Assembly (NCBI GenBank): GCA_020445565.1 | Contig: JAGRGI010000034.1 | Coordinates: 1-47,398, forward strand | DNA from: Chromatiales bacterium | Lineage (GTDB): Bacteria > Pseudomonadota > Gammaproteobacteria > JAGRCI01 | Length of the DNA stretch: 47,398 bases | Direction of reading: 5' to 3' | Shown here: in pieces, positions 24,987-33,506 of the stretch | Layout of the letters: each line of letters opens with the position of its first letter | Position numbering within the stretch: position 1 is the first letter of the stretch | Position numbers and translations under genes: made by a program | The notes under the pieces: model-generated | Database searches by the model: none | Told to the model about the DNA's origin: nothing | What the model saw: only the letters and a program-made list of their open reading frames with translations

Positions 24987-25166
24987 GTCACCCTTCCCCT
25001 CGTTGGAGCGTAGCTTCCGATGTGATGGACAGCGGCATTCGACGACCGCCCTCCCAAAACGTGCAAGAGCGCTCGCGGAGCGCGGACAAATTCAACCAAA
25101 TTCCCAAAATGGATTGGGGAATTACCCCCAAAACGGCTAAGGAAGAGCACAGCATTTTGTTAATTT

Positions 25167-25177
25167 ACAAATAGTTA
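25167..25177 (+). repeat. Shared 11-mer at the yfdX sigma-54 promoter
   Basis: ACAAATAGTTA, six bases upstream of the -24 GG, in the same orientation and nearly the same position as at fliC. Confidence 0.7.
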
Positions 25178-25182
25178 ATTAA

Positions 25183-25198
25183 CGGCACGACGGATGCT
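25183..25198 (+). promoter_or_regulatory. Sigma-54 promoter of yfdX
   Basis: CGGCACGACGGATGCT: GG (25184-25185), exactly 10 bases, GC (25196-25197). The -12 half is weaker than at fliC (ATGC rather than TTGC). Predicted start near 25209. The 196 bases between the fliC terminator and this promoter hold no gene and may carry the activator site. Confidence 0.65.
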
Positions 25199-25266
25199 AC
25201 CGAGGAGGCAGGCAGGGCGAAAACCGCTCTGCGCAGCGATCAAACTCTTCGACAGGAGACGGACCC

Positions 25267-26127
25267 ATGAACCAGACCAGCAAGACTCCCCTGACTCGCA
25301 CCCTGACCGCCAGCGCCGTTGCCGCCGTACTGGCCCTGTCCCTTGGCACCAGCCATGCTGCTGATGCCAAAGCGGAGGCCACCAGCGCGGCAAAAACCAC
25401 CGCCGAACAGAATGTCGCCAAGCAGGCAGAGCCCAAGGATGAACGCTTCACCGAACGGGAAACGGTAGCGGCCTATTCCGGCTGGGAAGACCCGGACATG
25501 GCACGTATCGCCGTGCACGGCGGCCGCGCCCTGCTACGCCATGTACAGGCCGCCCATGCTGCCCTTCAGGCGGACAAACTGGGCGAGGCGCGCACAGCGC
25601 TCAACGCCGCCTCGGATTTCGCCGAAGGTTTGCAACTGATGGTCCCCTACGCGGTAGTGGTAGACAACATCCGCAACGCCAAGCAGGAGTTGCTGGCCTC
25701 CAGCACCGGGGTCATCGTGGACGACCTGCTGCCAATCTACGCCAGCCTGGACGAGATGGCGGAGTTCGCGCCGGAACTGGCCAAGTCGGCAAAAACCAAG
25801 CTGGACGATGCGGTGCAACACGCCAGCAGCGGCGACAAGGAGAAAGCCGCCGCCAAGCTGGACGAAGTAGCCGACGAGATTTCCGCCACTACGGTCTATC
25901 TGCCGGTCTTGTATGTGGAAGGCCAGGTGCTGGCGGCTCGCAAGGCGCTGGATCATGATCCCGCCGACACCAAGACCGCGGCAACGGCTATCGACAATTC
26001 GCTGCTGAGTCTGGTCCATGCCACGGTGAACATGCATGTGTTCCCCGATGAAAAAGCGACTGCCAGGCGTACGGCGCCCGCCCCGGCTCCGGCTCCGGCT
26101 CCGGAACAGACCAGGAAGGCCGGATGA
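25267..26127 (+). CDS. YfdX family secreted protein
   Basis: 286 aa with a Sec signal peptide (cleavage near SHAADA). The central domain (about residues 75-255) is the YfdX fold, helical repeats with VHGGRALLRHVQAAH and YLPVLYVEGQVLAARKAL. E. coli YfdX is periplasmic and linked to acid stress, but the molecular role is unclear. The tail is low complexity (APAPAPAPAPE), perhaps a flexible linker or wall-spanning segment. AGGAG precedes the ATG. The stop is two bases from the convergent hinT end. Confidence 0.88.
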   Translation: MNQTSKTPLTRTLTASAVAAVLALSLGTSHAADAKAEATSAAKTTAEQNVAKQAEPKDERFTERETVAAYSGWEDPDMARIAVHGGRALLRHVQAAHAALQADKLGEARTALNAASDFAEGLQLMVPYAVVVDNIRNAKQELLASSTGVIVDDLLPIYASLDEMAEFAPELAKSAKTKLDDAVQHASSGDKEKAAAKLDEVADEISATTVYLPVLYVEGQVLAARKALDHDPADTKTAATAIDNSLLSLVHATVNMHVFPDEKATARRTAPAPAPAPAPEQTRKAG

Positions 26128-26129
26128 AC

Positions 26130-26474
26130 TCAGCCCGGAGGCCAGGCGAGGTGTCGTCCACCCAGAAGATGGAGATGGATGTGGTACACCGCCTGACCGC
26201 CGTCGGCGTTGCAGTTGAACACCGTCCGGTAGCCGCTCTCGGCGATGTCCTCCTGACGGGCGATCTCGCGGGCCGCGGCAAAGATCTCGACGATATCGGC
26301 GTTGTGTTCCGGGCCCACATCGTTAAGGGTGGCGATGTGGGTCTTGGGGATGATGAGCACATGCGTGGGCGCTTTCGGATCGATGTCGCGAAAGGCCAGC
26401 ACACGCTCGGTTTCATAGACCTTGTTGGCGGGGATATCGCCGGCGAGGATCTTGCAAAACAGACAGTCGGTCAT
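26130..26474 (-). CDS. hinT: HIT family purine nucleoside phosphoramidase
   Basis: Hydrolyses AMP-lysine and related phosphoramidates in the cytoplasm. 114 aa. Catalytic histidine triad HIHLHLLGG near the C-terminus, and the N-terminal CLFCKILAGDIP of the HinT branch. ATG 26474 is preferred because GGAG sits seven bases upstream; ATG 26492 in the same frame would add six residues. Last gene of the dnaX-ebfC-recR-hinT run. Confidence 0.93.
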   Translation of the reverse strand: MTDCLFCKILAGDIPANKVYETERVLAFRDIDPKAPTHVLIIPKTHIATLNDVGPEHNADIVEIFAAAREIARQEDIAESGYRTVFNCNADGGQAVYHIHLHLLGGRHLAWPPG

Positions 26475-26488
26475 CGTCTTCTCCGTTG

Positions 26489-27091
26489 TCATTCCAGTTC
26501 GCGGCGCCCGGAAAGGGCGTGGGAGAGTGTGCCGCCATCGATGAATTCCAACTCACCACCCAGGGGCACGCCGTGGGCGATGCGGGTGGCACGCACCTGA
26601 TATTCCCGCGCCATTTCGCGTATGTAATGGGCAGTGGCCTCGCCCTCCACCGTGGAGTTGGTGGCCAGAATCACCTCGTTAACGGTGCCACCGCGCAAAC
26701 GTTCCTCCAACGAGTCCAGTCCCAGTTGCACAGGCCCGATGCCGTCCAGCGGCGAGAGATGCCCCAATAACACGAAGTAGCGGCCACGGTAGCCGGTGGA
26801 CTGTTCCAGCGCGATGACGTCCCCAGGATTTTCCACCACGCACAGAGTAGCGGCGTCACGGCCGGCGTCGGAACACAAGGAGCAGAGCGCCGTTTCGCTC
26901 AGGGTCCGGCAGGCATCGCAGCGTCCGATGCGTTCGATGGCCTCTTCCAAGGCCCTGGCCAGGTTGCGTGCCCCGTCCCTGTCGCGTTCCAGCAGATGCA
27001 AGGCCATGCGCTGAGCGCTCTTGGGGCCAACGCCGGGCAGGCAGCGCAGCGTTTCCATCAGTCGCAACAGGCTGGGCGGCAATGTGGCCAT
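26489..27091 (-). CDS. recR: Recombination protein RecR
   Basis: RecFOR pathway protein that forms ring-shaped clamps and helps load RecA on gapped DNA. 200 aa, the usual length. N-terminal helix-hairpin-helix ([20 protein letters not shown]), four-cysteine zinc finger ([16 protein letters not shown]), then Toprim domain ([25 protein letters not shown]). Seven bases after ebfC, the classical order. Confidence 0.97.
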   Translation of the reverse strand: MATLPPSLLRLMETLRCLPGVGPKSAQRMALHLLERDRDGARNLARALEEAIERIGRCDACRTLSETALCSLCSDAGRDAATLCVVENPGDVIALEQSTGYRGRYFVLLGHLSPLDGIGPVQLGLDSLEERLRGGTVNEVILATNSTVEGEATAHYIREMAREYQVRATRIAHGVPLGGELEFIDGGTLSHALSGRRELE

Positions 27092-27098
27092 GGCGATC

Positions 27099-27422
27099 TT
27101 AGAAAGGCAGTTTCATGCCACCGGGGAGATTCAGACCGGCGGTCAGCCCCGCCATGCGCTCCTTGGTAGTGGATTCCACCTTGTGGACGGCATCGTTGAC
27201 CGCCGCAGCCACCAGATCTTCGAGCATGTCCTTGTCCTCTCCCACCAGGTTGTCGTCGATGCTGATGTGGCGGACCTCATGCCGGCCGGTCATCACCACC
27301 TTGACCATGCCGCCGCCGGCCTCGCCGGTCACCTCCATCTGCGCCAATTCCTCCTGCGCCTTTTGCAGATTGGCCTGCATCTCCTGGGCCTGCTTCATGA
27401 GATTGCCTAGAGGGCCTTTCAT
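27099..27422 (-). CDS. ebfC: YbaB/EbfC family nucleoid-associated protein
   Basis: 107-aa DNA-binding dimer, usually encoded between dnaX and recR as here. N-terminal helix rich in Gln/Met ([20 protein letters not shown]) followed by the beta region [20 protein letters not shown]. It begins 24 bases after the dnaX stop. Confidence 0.96.
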   Translation of the reverse strand: MKGPLGNLMKQAQEMQANLQKAQEELAQMEVTGEAGGGMVKVVMTGRHEVRHISIDDNLVGEDKDMLEDLVAAAVNDAVHKVESTTKERMAGLTAGLNLPGGMKLPF

Positions 27423-27446
27423 GGGTCTTGCCTCGCTCTAACCGAT

Positions 27447-29330
27447 TCAGTCTATGGGTTTGATGGTGTCCGGGGCAACGCGCGCGCCAAACCGGTCGAT
27501 CAGGCCGCGCACGTTGCTGTCTTGATCGATGGAGCGCTCGGCGGCCTTTTGCCGCTCCTGGGCGATCTGCGCCAACCGTTGCGCCGGGGTGATGCCTTGG
27601 GGCTCCGCTACTTCGATGTCAAGGCTGATTTCTTCACCCAGCACGCTGGCCAAGGCATCGCGCAGACGGGCCTCGGCGCGGGCGTTGCGCAAATGCCTGT
27701 GGGCCGGCTCAAGGCGCAGACGCAACAGCCCGCCTTCGCACCCGACCCACTCAGAATGCTGGGCAAGTTCCCTTGCAACACCGCCATCCAGTGGCAGTTT
27801 CCGTGTCAGTTCGAACCAGTCCACCGCCGTTTTGGAGTCAGGCGGTTGCCGATCCAGGCTGCGGGTTTCAACGGCTGGCGCGGGTTTCGCAACCGGGCGA
27901 GTCTCCCCGACCGGCGCGGACGGCGCCTCGCTGTCCGGGCCGGCTTTCGTAGTCTCTGGTGGAGGGCCCTCTGTCACCCAGGGTGGCGGGGCGGGGTCAT
28001 TGTCTTCTGGCTGCGCCGCTTTGGCCGGCGGCCGGGGGCGGTCCCGCTCGCGGGGTTTGGAGACCGGCGAGGCTGGCGCTTCCAGGCCGTCCAACAGGGC
28101 CTTGGCGCGGGCCAAACCGCCACGGGCCTTGTCATTGATGTTCGGCGGGTTTGCCTGAGCGGGGGCAGTAGGAGGCGGCGCTGAAGGGCTAGCCGGTCGG
28201 GGCGGTGCGGAAACCTTGGGAGGTGTTGCCGGGGCACTCGACACACCTTCCGCCGCTGCCGGCCTGAAGGCCAACATGCGCAGCAAGGTCATTTCAAAGC
28301 CGGCCCGGGGGTCGGCGGCGAAGGGCAGGTCCCGACGCCCACCCAGAGCGATCTGGTAGTACAGTTGCACGTCTTCCGGGGTCAGACGGGCAGCGGTCTC
28401 TCGCAATCGCGGCTCGGCCTCGTCGGTGTTGACAACGACCAATTGGGCCAGGGCGATTCGATGCAGCAGGGCAACCAACTCCTTCAGCAGTGCTTCAAAA
28501 TCCGGCCCGTGCGAGGCGATTTCGTCGACCTTGTCCAACAAGCCGGCCCCATCGCCGTCGGACAGCGCATCCAGAAGGCCATACAGGTCGGCATGAGCGA
28601 CGGTTCCGAGCATGTCGGACACTTCCGCCGTATTGACCTGGCCACCACCGTAGGCAATCGCCTGATCGAGCAGACTTAGGCCGTCACGCATACTGCCATC
28701 GGCGGCCACCGCCAGGGCAGCCAGGGCGGACTCCTCCGCCACGATCCCCTCCTGTTGGAGAATGCGCGTCATCTGGCCGCGAATCAGTTCCACCCCCAGC
28801 CGCTTGAGATTGAATTGCAGGCAGCGCGACAGGATGGTGACGGGAATCTTCTGCGGGTCTGTGGTGGCGAGCAGAAACTTCACATGGGGGGGTGGTTCTT
28901 CCAGGGTCTTGAGCAGCGCGTTGAAGGCCGACAGGGAAAGCATGTGCACCTCGTCGATGAGGTAGACCTTGTAGCGTCCCTTGCTGGGGGTGTACTGCAC
29001 GTTGTCCAGCAGCTCGCGCATGCTGTCCACACCGGTGCGCGAGGCTGCATCCAGTTCCAGGAGATCGACGAATCGGCCCTCGTCGATCTCGCGGCAGGCG
29101 GGGCATTGGCCGCAGGGCTCGGCGGTTACGCCGGTTTCGCAATTGAGCGCCTTGGCAAAAATGCGCGCGATGGTGGTCTTACCCACGCCGCGGGTACCGG
29201 TGAACAGAAAGGCGTGGTGCAGGCGGTCGCCGGTCAGGCCGTTGCTCAGGGTGCGCACCACGTGTTCCTGCCCAACGAGGTCGGCAAACACCCGAGGACG
29301 CCATTTGCGCGCGAGAACCTGATAGGACAT
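27447..29330 (-). CDS. dnaX: DNA polymerase III subunit tau (gamma/tau)
   Basis: Clamp-loader ATPase that also bridges polymerase cores and helicase. 627 aa. Walker A GTRGVGKT (about 45-52), zinc-binding cysteines (CETGVTAEPCGQCPAC), Walker B LIDEVHMLS, and the SRC sensor in ILSRCLQFNLK. A Pro/Ala-rich linker (about 360-480) leads to the tau C-terminal domain. ATG 29330 matches the invariant MSYQVLARKWRP start. I see no A-rich slippery site, so programmed frameshifting to gamma is not apparent. Confidence 0.97.
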   Translation of the reverse strand: MSYQVLARKWRPRVFADLVGQEHVVRTLSNGLTGDRLHHAFLFTGTRGVGKTTIARIFAKALNCETGVTAEPCGQCPACREIDEGRFVDLLELDAASRTGVDSMRELLDNVQYTPSKGRYKVYLIDEVHMLSLSAFNALLKTLEEPPPHVKFLLATTDPQKIPVTILSRCLQFNLKRLGVELIRGQMTRILQQEGIVAEESALAALAVAADGSMRDGLSLLDQAIAYGGGQVNTAEVSDMLGTVAHADLYGLLDALSDGDGAGLLDKVDEIASHGPDFEALLKELVALLHRIALAQLVVVNTDEAEPRLRETAARLTPEDVQLYYQIALGGRRDLPFAADPRAGFEMTLLRMLAFRPAAAEGVSSAPATPPKVSAPPRPASPSAPPPTAPAQANPPNINDKARGGLARAKALLDGLEAPASPVSKPRERDRPRPPAKAAQPEDNDPAPPPWVTEGPPPETTKAGPDSEAPSAPVGETRPVAKPAPAVETRSLDRQPPDSKTAVDWFELTRKLPLDGGVARELAQHSEWVGCEGGLLRLRLEPAHRHLRNARAEARLRDALASVLGEEISLDIEVAEPQGITPAQRLAQIAQERQKAAERSIDQDSNVRGLIDRFGARVAPDTIKPID

Positions 29331-29427
29331 GAAAACGCCGTTGAGATCGTTGGAGTCGGAAATCGAAACGGCAGTGTAGCGCAATCCACGCCGCCGGTGG
29401 CAGTGGCAGGAACGGGAGAAGGATGGG

Positions 29428-29543
29428 GGGTGGCAGCCGATGCCAGCCACACCCCGGCACACGTGTTCACTGTTACCGCTGCTCCCTTCCGGGCCTGACG
29501 GGGTTCACAGCTATTCGTTGCGGGGGGACCGACACCAGCCGCC
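29428..29543 (-). ncRNA. ffs: Signal recognition particle RNA (4.5S)
   Basis: RNA scaffold of the SRP that binds Ffh. The minus strand carries the conserved Ffh-binding hairpin GTCAGGCCCGGAAGGGAGCA (complement near 29479-29500), with GGAA tetraloop-side and AGCA internal loop features. The flanks around it (CGCAACG; GTGTGCCGG) and complementary ends (GGCGGCTGG with CTGGCATCGGCTGCC) match bacterial 4.5S RNA. The ends are approximate. Location just upstream of dnaX is common in proteobacteria. Confidence 0.9.
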
Positions 29544-29697
29544 ATAATGGATCGTCGGGCCTGGGCCCGAACGCGGCGCATGGTACTTGCTTGGCAACCT
29601 GGAGGTCAATGTTCGCATCCCTGAAACAATGACCAGAGCGTTAGCACACTCGTGCGAACCGGAGCCCGTCCCTGGGGACAGAGTGTCTGGCGCGATA

Positions 29698-31509
29698 TCA
29701 ACCGTAACTCGGGTAGAGATCCGGCAGCGTATCGCGGCCCTTCTTGCCGGCCTTGGTTTTCGCCAAGCGCTTCAACGACTCGGCAAGGCTCGTCCAAGCC
29801 GCCGCGCCATCCCAATTTCCCTCGATTTCCGCATACAAGGCACGATCCAGCGCCCGCAATATTTCGGCGCCTTGATCGTCCAGGCGACGGGCCAGGCTGT
29901 CCAGGCGTTTGGGCGGATCATCGCGCCATTGCGCCGCCGCCCATTCGAGAGCCGCCTCGCGCGCCTGCCTGGCATCCGACGACTTGCAGGCCGATTCCAA
30001 TTTGGACAGCAGCTTGGCCGGGTTGGGCCGTGCCACCATGGGCGAACGCTCGGATGAGCGGGTTTTTCCCCTTGATCGGGCACGCCACCAACCCATCGTG
30101 CTGATCACCCAGGCCACGGCGAGGATGACTGCGATCCAGGGCCAGTAACCCGCTTGGGCAATGGAGTGTATGCGCAAACCACGGCCGACCCCGAGCAAGG
30201 GCAGATCGCCCGCCGCGGAAGACGGCGCCTGCAGGGGCGAGGCGGTGGTCGGAAGCTGCTGCGGCAAGGGCACCGTTGCGGACTGGCCGGCCGCCGCCGG
30301 CAACACCTCGATGGTGCGCTCGGGCAGTGTGGCCACGCGGGCTTGATCGGTCTGGGTATCCCACCACGTCAGGCTCACCGCCGGCAGGGTGAAGCTACCT
30401 TGCCGGGACGGCACCAGGGCCGTCTTGAAGGTCTTTTGCGAGACGATTTCATCGCCATGCCATTGGCTGTCTGTCAGGGCCTTGTCCACGTAGTCCTTGA
30501 TGCCCTCAGGCAGCGCCGTGGTCAGATCCGGGAGTTGGGTGGGACTCAGCCCTCGCGCGCGGATGGTGATGGAACGGGTCACCGGTTCGCCCACGTGGAA
30601 GACAGGTGGATCGGGGGACCAATTTTCAGCCAAGCTGATCGAACGGGCCGGCAACCAGGGCGAACCTGCTGCCGCCGACCGCGGACGCACATTCAGGTCC
30701 ACCGCCCTGGCTCGAACCTGGACCGGCCGGGTCTGCTGGAACATGCTGTCGAAACCGGCGAACGGGTCTCGTCCGAAGCCGGCAAAGGGGTCGGAGCCGA
30801 AGAACCGGTCGCGCAGGCTGCCGCCGCGCCGGTTCTGATCCGGCACCTGGGCAGTGAGCACCGGCGGATCGATCTTCAGCTCGCCGCTGTGCTGAGGAAA
30901 GATGGCGTAGCGGCGTTCCACCACCTGATATTGCTGGCCATTTCTATAGGTACTGGTGGCCGTGTCCTCACCCAGTCGCTCGACAATGGCGTCCCCTGCC
31001 TGGGGTTCGCTGAGCTGGGCATCGCGCAGACCGATACGCGACAACACCCGCACCGTATACAACACCTCTCCCTGCACATAGGGGTTTCGGGGTTCGGCCT
31101 CTACCTCGAGAAGCAGCGCTCGCTGGCTGCCTTGTTTTGCCGCCTCGGCCGCGGGCAAAACATCCAGCGTGAGGGATTCACTGTGATCACTGCCCACCGC
31201 AAGGGCCGGCACCGTCAGCTTGCCGACCCGCTTGGGCGCCAACACGATCTGCCATTGGCGACTACTGCTGCTGCGGCCGTTCACCACGCGCATGGTCGTG
31301 CTCTGGTTCTGGTTGAGGACGTCGAAATCCGTTCCCAGAGGCGCTAGATCCGGCGTGGCGGAGGCATCGCCGCTGGCCATGACGGACAGCACCACGGTCT
31401 CACCCTCGTCCACCCGGTTTCGGTCCAGACTGGCCTTGACGGTGGCACCGAACACCGGGCAAAGCGTCAGCGACAAAGCGAGAAACAGCAGAGTCATTCG
31501 AGTTCGCAT
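29698..31509 (-). CDS. batD: BatD family protein
   Basis: Membrane-anchored periplasmic protein of the Bat (aerotolerance-like) operon, 603 aa. Signal peptide (cleaved near VFGA), repeated beta-rich domains with the BatD pattern (VDEGETVVLSV, VRVLSRIGLRDAQL, RRYAIFPQHSGEL), a DPFAGF repeat between domains, one membrane helix near residues 455-475 (YWPWIAVILAVAWVISTMGW) and a cytoplasmic tail. GAGG precedes the ATG. Last gene of the moxR operon. Function of Bat complexes is poorly known; stress tolerance and envelope integrity are proposed. Confidence 0.9.
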   Translation of the reverse strand: MRTRMTLLFLALSLTLCPVFGATVKASLDRNRVDEGETVVLSVMASGDASATPDLAPLGTDFDVLNQNQSTTMRVVNGRSSSSRQWQIVLAPKRVGKLTVPALAVGSDHSESLTLDVLPAAEAAKQGSQRALLLEVEAEPRNPYVQGEVLYTVRVLSRIGLRDAQLSEPQAGDAIVERLGEDTATSTYRNGQQYQVVERRYAIFPQHSGELKIDPPVLTAQVPDQNRRGGSLRDRFFGSDPFAGFGRDPFAGFDSMFQQTRPVQVRARAVDLNVRPRSAAAGSPWLPARSISLAENWSPDPPVFHVGEPVTRSITIRARGLSPTQLPDLTTALPEGIKDYVDKALTDSQWHGDEIVSQKTFKTALVPSRQGSFTLPAVSLTWWDTQTDQARVATLPERTIEVLPAAAGQSATVPLPQQLPTTASPLQAPSSAAGDLPLLGVGRGLRIHSIAQAGYWPWIAVILAVAWVISTMGWWRARSRGKTRSSERSPMVARPNPAKLLSKLESACKSSDARQAREAALEWAAAQWRDDPPKRLDSLARRLDDQGAEILRALDRALYAEIEGNWDGAAAWTSLAESLKRLAKTKAGKKGRDTLPDLYPSYG

Positions 31510-31523
31510 GGGGGTGACCTCGT

Positions 31524-33506
31524 TCAGGGAAGCTGGCCGGTACGGCGCAGATGCTGGAGCAGGAAGCGCTGTCGCAGCAGGCCGGAGGGATCATCCTCCA
31601 CACGCCGCAGAACCTGCTCCATGGCCTGGCTATCCTCGGCGTTTGCCAGAGTCTGTTGCGACTCGGCCGCGGGCGATTCGGATGATGGATCGCCCATCAG
31701 GTCAGCCAGTCCGGGTTTGGCGGCAGACGTACCAAGCGGGTCCGGCTGACTGGTGGCAGGCGTTTGTCGTGCCTGGGCGTTGTCTTCCGCGGTTGGCTCG
31801 GTTTGCGCAACCTGAGCCTTGGATTCGCTTTCCTCGGCTTGGTCCTGTATGTCGCTCCCAGCGGATGCCTGGGCCTTTTTTTGCTGCTGTTCGCCCTGTT
31901 CCTGCTCCGCCACCTGGGATTGTTGGCTATCGTGCCGGGCGGACTGACCCTGAGCTTCCCGGTCCTGCTGCTGTCCGGATTGGCCCTGTTCATCCTGTTC
32001 GGATCGGGCCTGTTGCTGTTGCTGATCCCCGCCCTGACCCTTATCGCCCTGACCGGACTGCGGCTGTTGTTGGTCGGATTGCTGTTGTTGCCCCTGGGAC
32101 TGGTCTTGGTCGGAGGACGATTGTTGTTTCTGTTCCTGTTGTTCCAGCAATTTCTCAACCAGATCACGATTGTGGCGGGCGTCCGCGTCTTTCGGGTTCA
32201 GATCCAGGGCACGCTGGTAGGCGCCCAGTGCGTCTTCATATTTGCCCAGGCGCGCCAGAGTATTGCCCTCGTTATAGTCGGCGGCGCCACCGCTCTGGTC
32301 TTGCAGGGTTTCCAGGGCTGCCTGGTAATCGCCGGAACGATACTGGGCCGCGGCCCGCCAATCGGGACGCTCGAAGGTCCTGGCTGCCTGTTCCGCGGCA
32401 CCCTGCTGCCAGTGTCGGCTGGCCTGCTGATCGGGATTCCACCACAAATCCTGCCAACCAAAGGCCTGGGCATCCGGCGGCGGCAGCAGTACTATCACCA
32501 ACAGCAAGGGACTCAGCCAGCCGCGACGAAATCCCAGCGCCACCAGGGGCAGCAGCGCCAGCAACAACCAGGGCCCCTCCTCACGCCACTGTTGCGCCAG
32601 CACATCCTGTTGGACGCTGCTTTTGTCCGGCCCGGCCGAGCCCGGCGACGACAGGGCCTCGATATCGCGATCGTCCGGTCCGGCGGCGACATACTTGCCA
32701 CCACCGGCGGATGCCAAGCTTCGCAGCGCGTCCGCATTCTGCCTGGCGAGACGGATCGCACCACTGGCATCTTTGCTGAAACCGCCTTTCGCCAGCGGAA
32801 TCGGCGCACCCTTGACGCTGCCGAAGCCCAGTATCGACACTGGGTATCCCCGCTCACGCAGCTTGCGGGCCGCCTCCGCGGCAGCCGCCGGGTGGCTGAG
32901 CCCGTCGGTGAGCAAGATCACCCGCCCTTCCGGCGCCCCCGCCTGTCGCAACAACTCGCCGGCCTGCTGCAAGGCCAGATCCGTTCGGCGCTCCCCTTGC
33001 GCTGGCAGCAGAGTGGTCTCCAGATGGGGAACCTGAGCGGCGATGGTGCGGCTGTCGGCGGTCAGCGGCGAGACGATATAGGGCTCGGTGCCATAGGCTA
33101 TCAAGGCGGTCTGACCCTCTTTTTCCTTGTCCAACAGGTCCAGCAGTTCGTAGCGCGCATGCGCGAGACGCGAGGGGGACATGTCCGTGGCGTTCATGGA
33201 GGGCGACAAATCCAGCGCCAGCACACGATACTGCCGGGCCTGATACACCGGCTGTGGCAGCCGTTCCCACACCGGGCCGGCCAGTGCCAGTGTCACCAGC
33301 AGCCAGGCCAGACCCAGCAGTGCCAAGGGCCATCGGCGCCCGCCCGCCACGGCATCGGTCAGCAAACGAGGCAACAGATGAGGGTCCACCAGGGAACGCC
33401 AGACATCGGCCTGTGCATCTGCCCGAGAGAGTCGCCAGAGCAGGTAGACCGCCGGTAGCAGACCGATCAACCAAAGCGGACGCAGGAAGTGAAAATCAAG
33501 AGGCAT
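31524..33506 (-). CDS. BatB/BatC fusion: VWA domain, TPR and Gln-rich tail
   Basis: 660 aa. Two N-terminal helices, a VWA domain with MIDAS DLSPS (Asp99, Ser101, Ser103) and LLTDGLSHP, two more helices near 310-345, then a TPR unit (about 400-450, DYNEGNTLARLGKYEDALGA) as in BatC. After it comes a long Gln/Ser/Asp/Glu-rich tail (about 450-600), low complexity and probably disordered. In several genomes BatB and BatC are separate; here they are one protein. Starts 11 bases inside the batA end; GGAGG precedes it. Confidence 0.9.
   Translation of the reverse strand: MPLDFHFLRPLWLIGLLPAVYLLWRLSRADAQADVWRSLVDPHLLPRLLTDAVAGGRRWPLALLGLAWLLVTLALAGPVWERLPQPVYQARQYRVLALDLSPSMNATDMSPSRLAHARYELLDLLDKEKEGQTALIAYGTEPYIVSPLTADSRTIAAQVPHLETTLLPAQGERRTDLALQQAGELLRQAGAPEGRVILLTDGLSHPAAAAEAARKLRERGYPVSILGFGSVKGAPIPLAKGGFSKDASGAIRLARQNADALRSLASAGGGKYVAAGPDDRDIEALSSPGSAGPDKSSVQQDVLAQQWREEGPWLLLALLPLVALGFRRGWLSPLLLVIVLLPPPDAQAFGWQDLWWNPDQQASRHWQQGAAEQAARTFERPDWRAAAQYRSGDYQAALETLQDQSGGAADYNEGNTLARLGKYEDALGAYQRALDLNPKDADARHNRDLVEKLLEQQEQKQQSSSDQDQSQGQQQQSDQQQPQSGQGDKGQGGDQQQQQARSEQDEQGQSGQQQDREAQGQSARHDSQQSQVAEQEQGEQQQKKAQASAGSDIQDQAEESESKAQVAQTEPTAEDNAQARQTPATSQPDPLGTSAAKPGLADLMGDPSSESPAAESQQTLANAEDSQAMEQVLRRVEDDPSGLLRQRFLLQHLRRTGQLP

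Noticed and set aside
27447..28300. Programmed frameshift site in dnaX
   Set aside because: No A-rich slippery run with a downstream hairpin is visible on the coding strand.
30154..31347. 397-codon frame on the plus strand
   Set aside because: Antisense to batD with low-quality composition (Gln/Arg/Gly-rich); no family resemblance.
31764..33458. 564-codon frame on the plus strand
   Set aside because: Antisense to the batB/C gene; its hydrophobic appearance comes from the complement of the Gln-rich tail.
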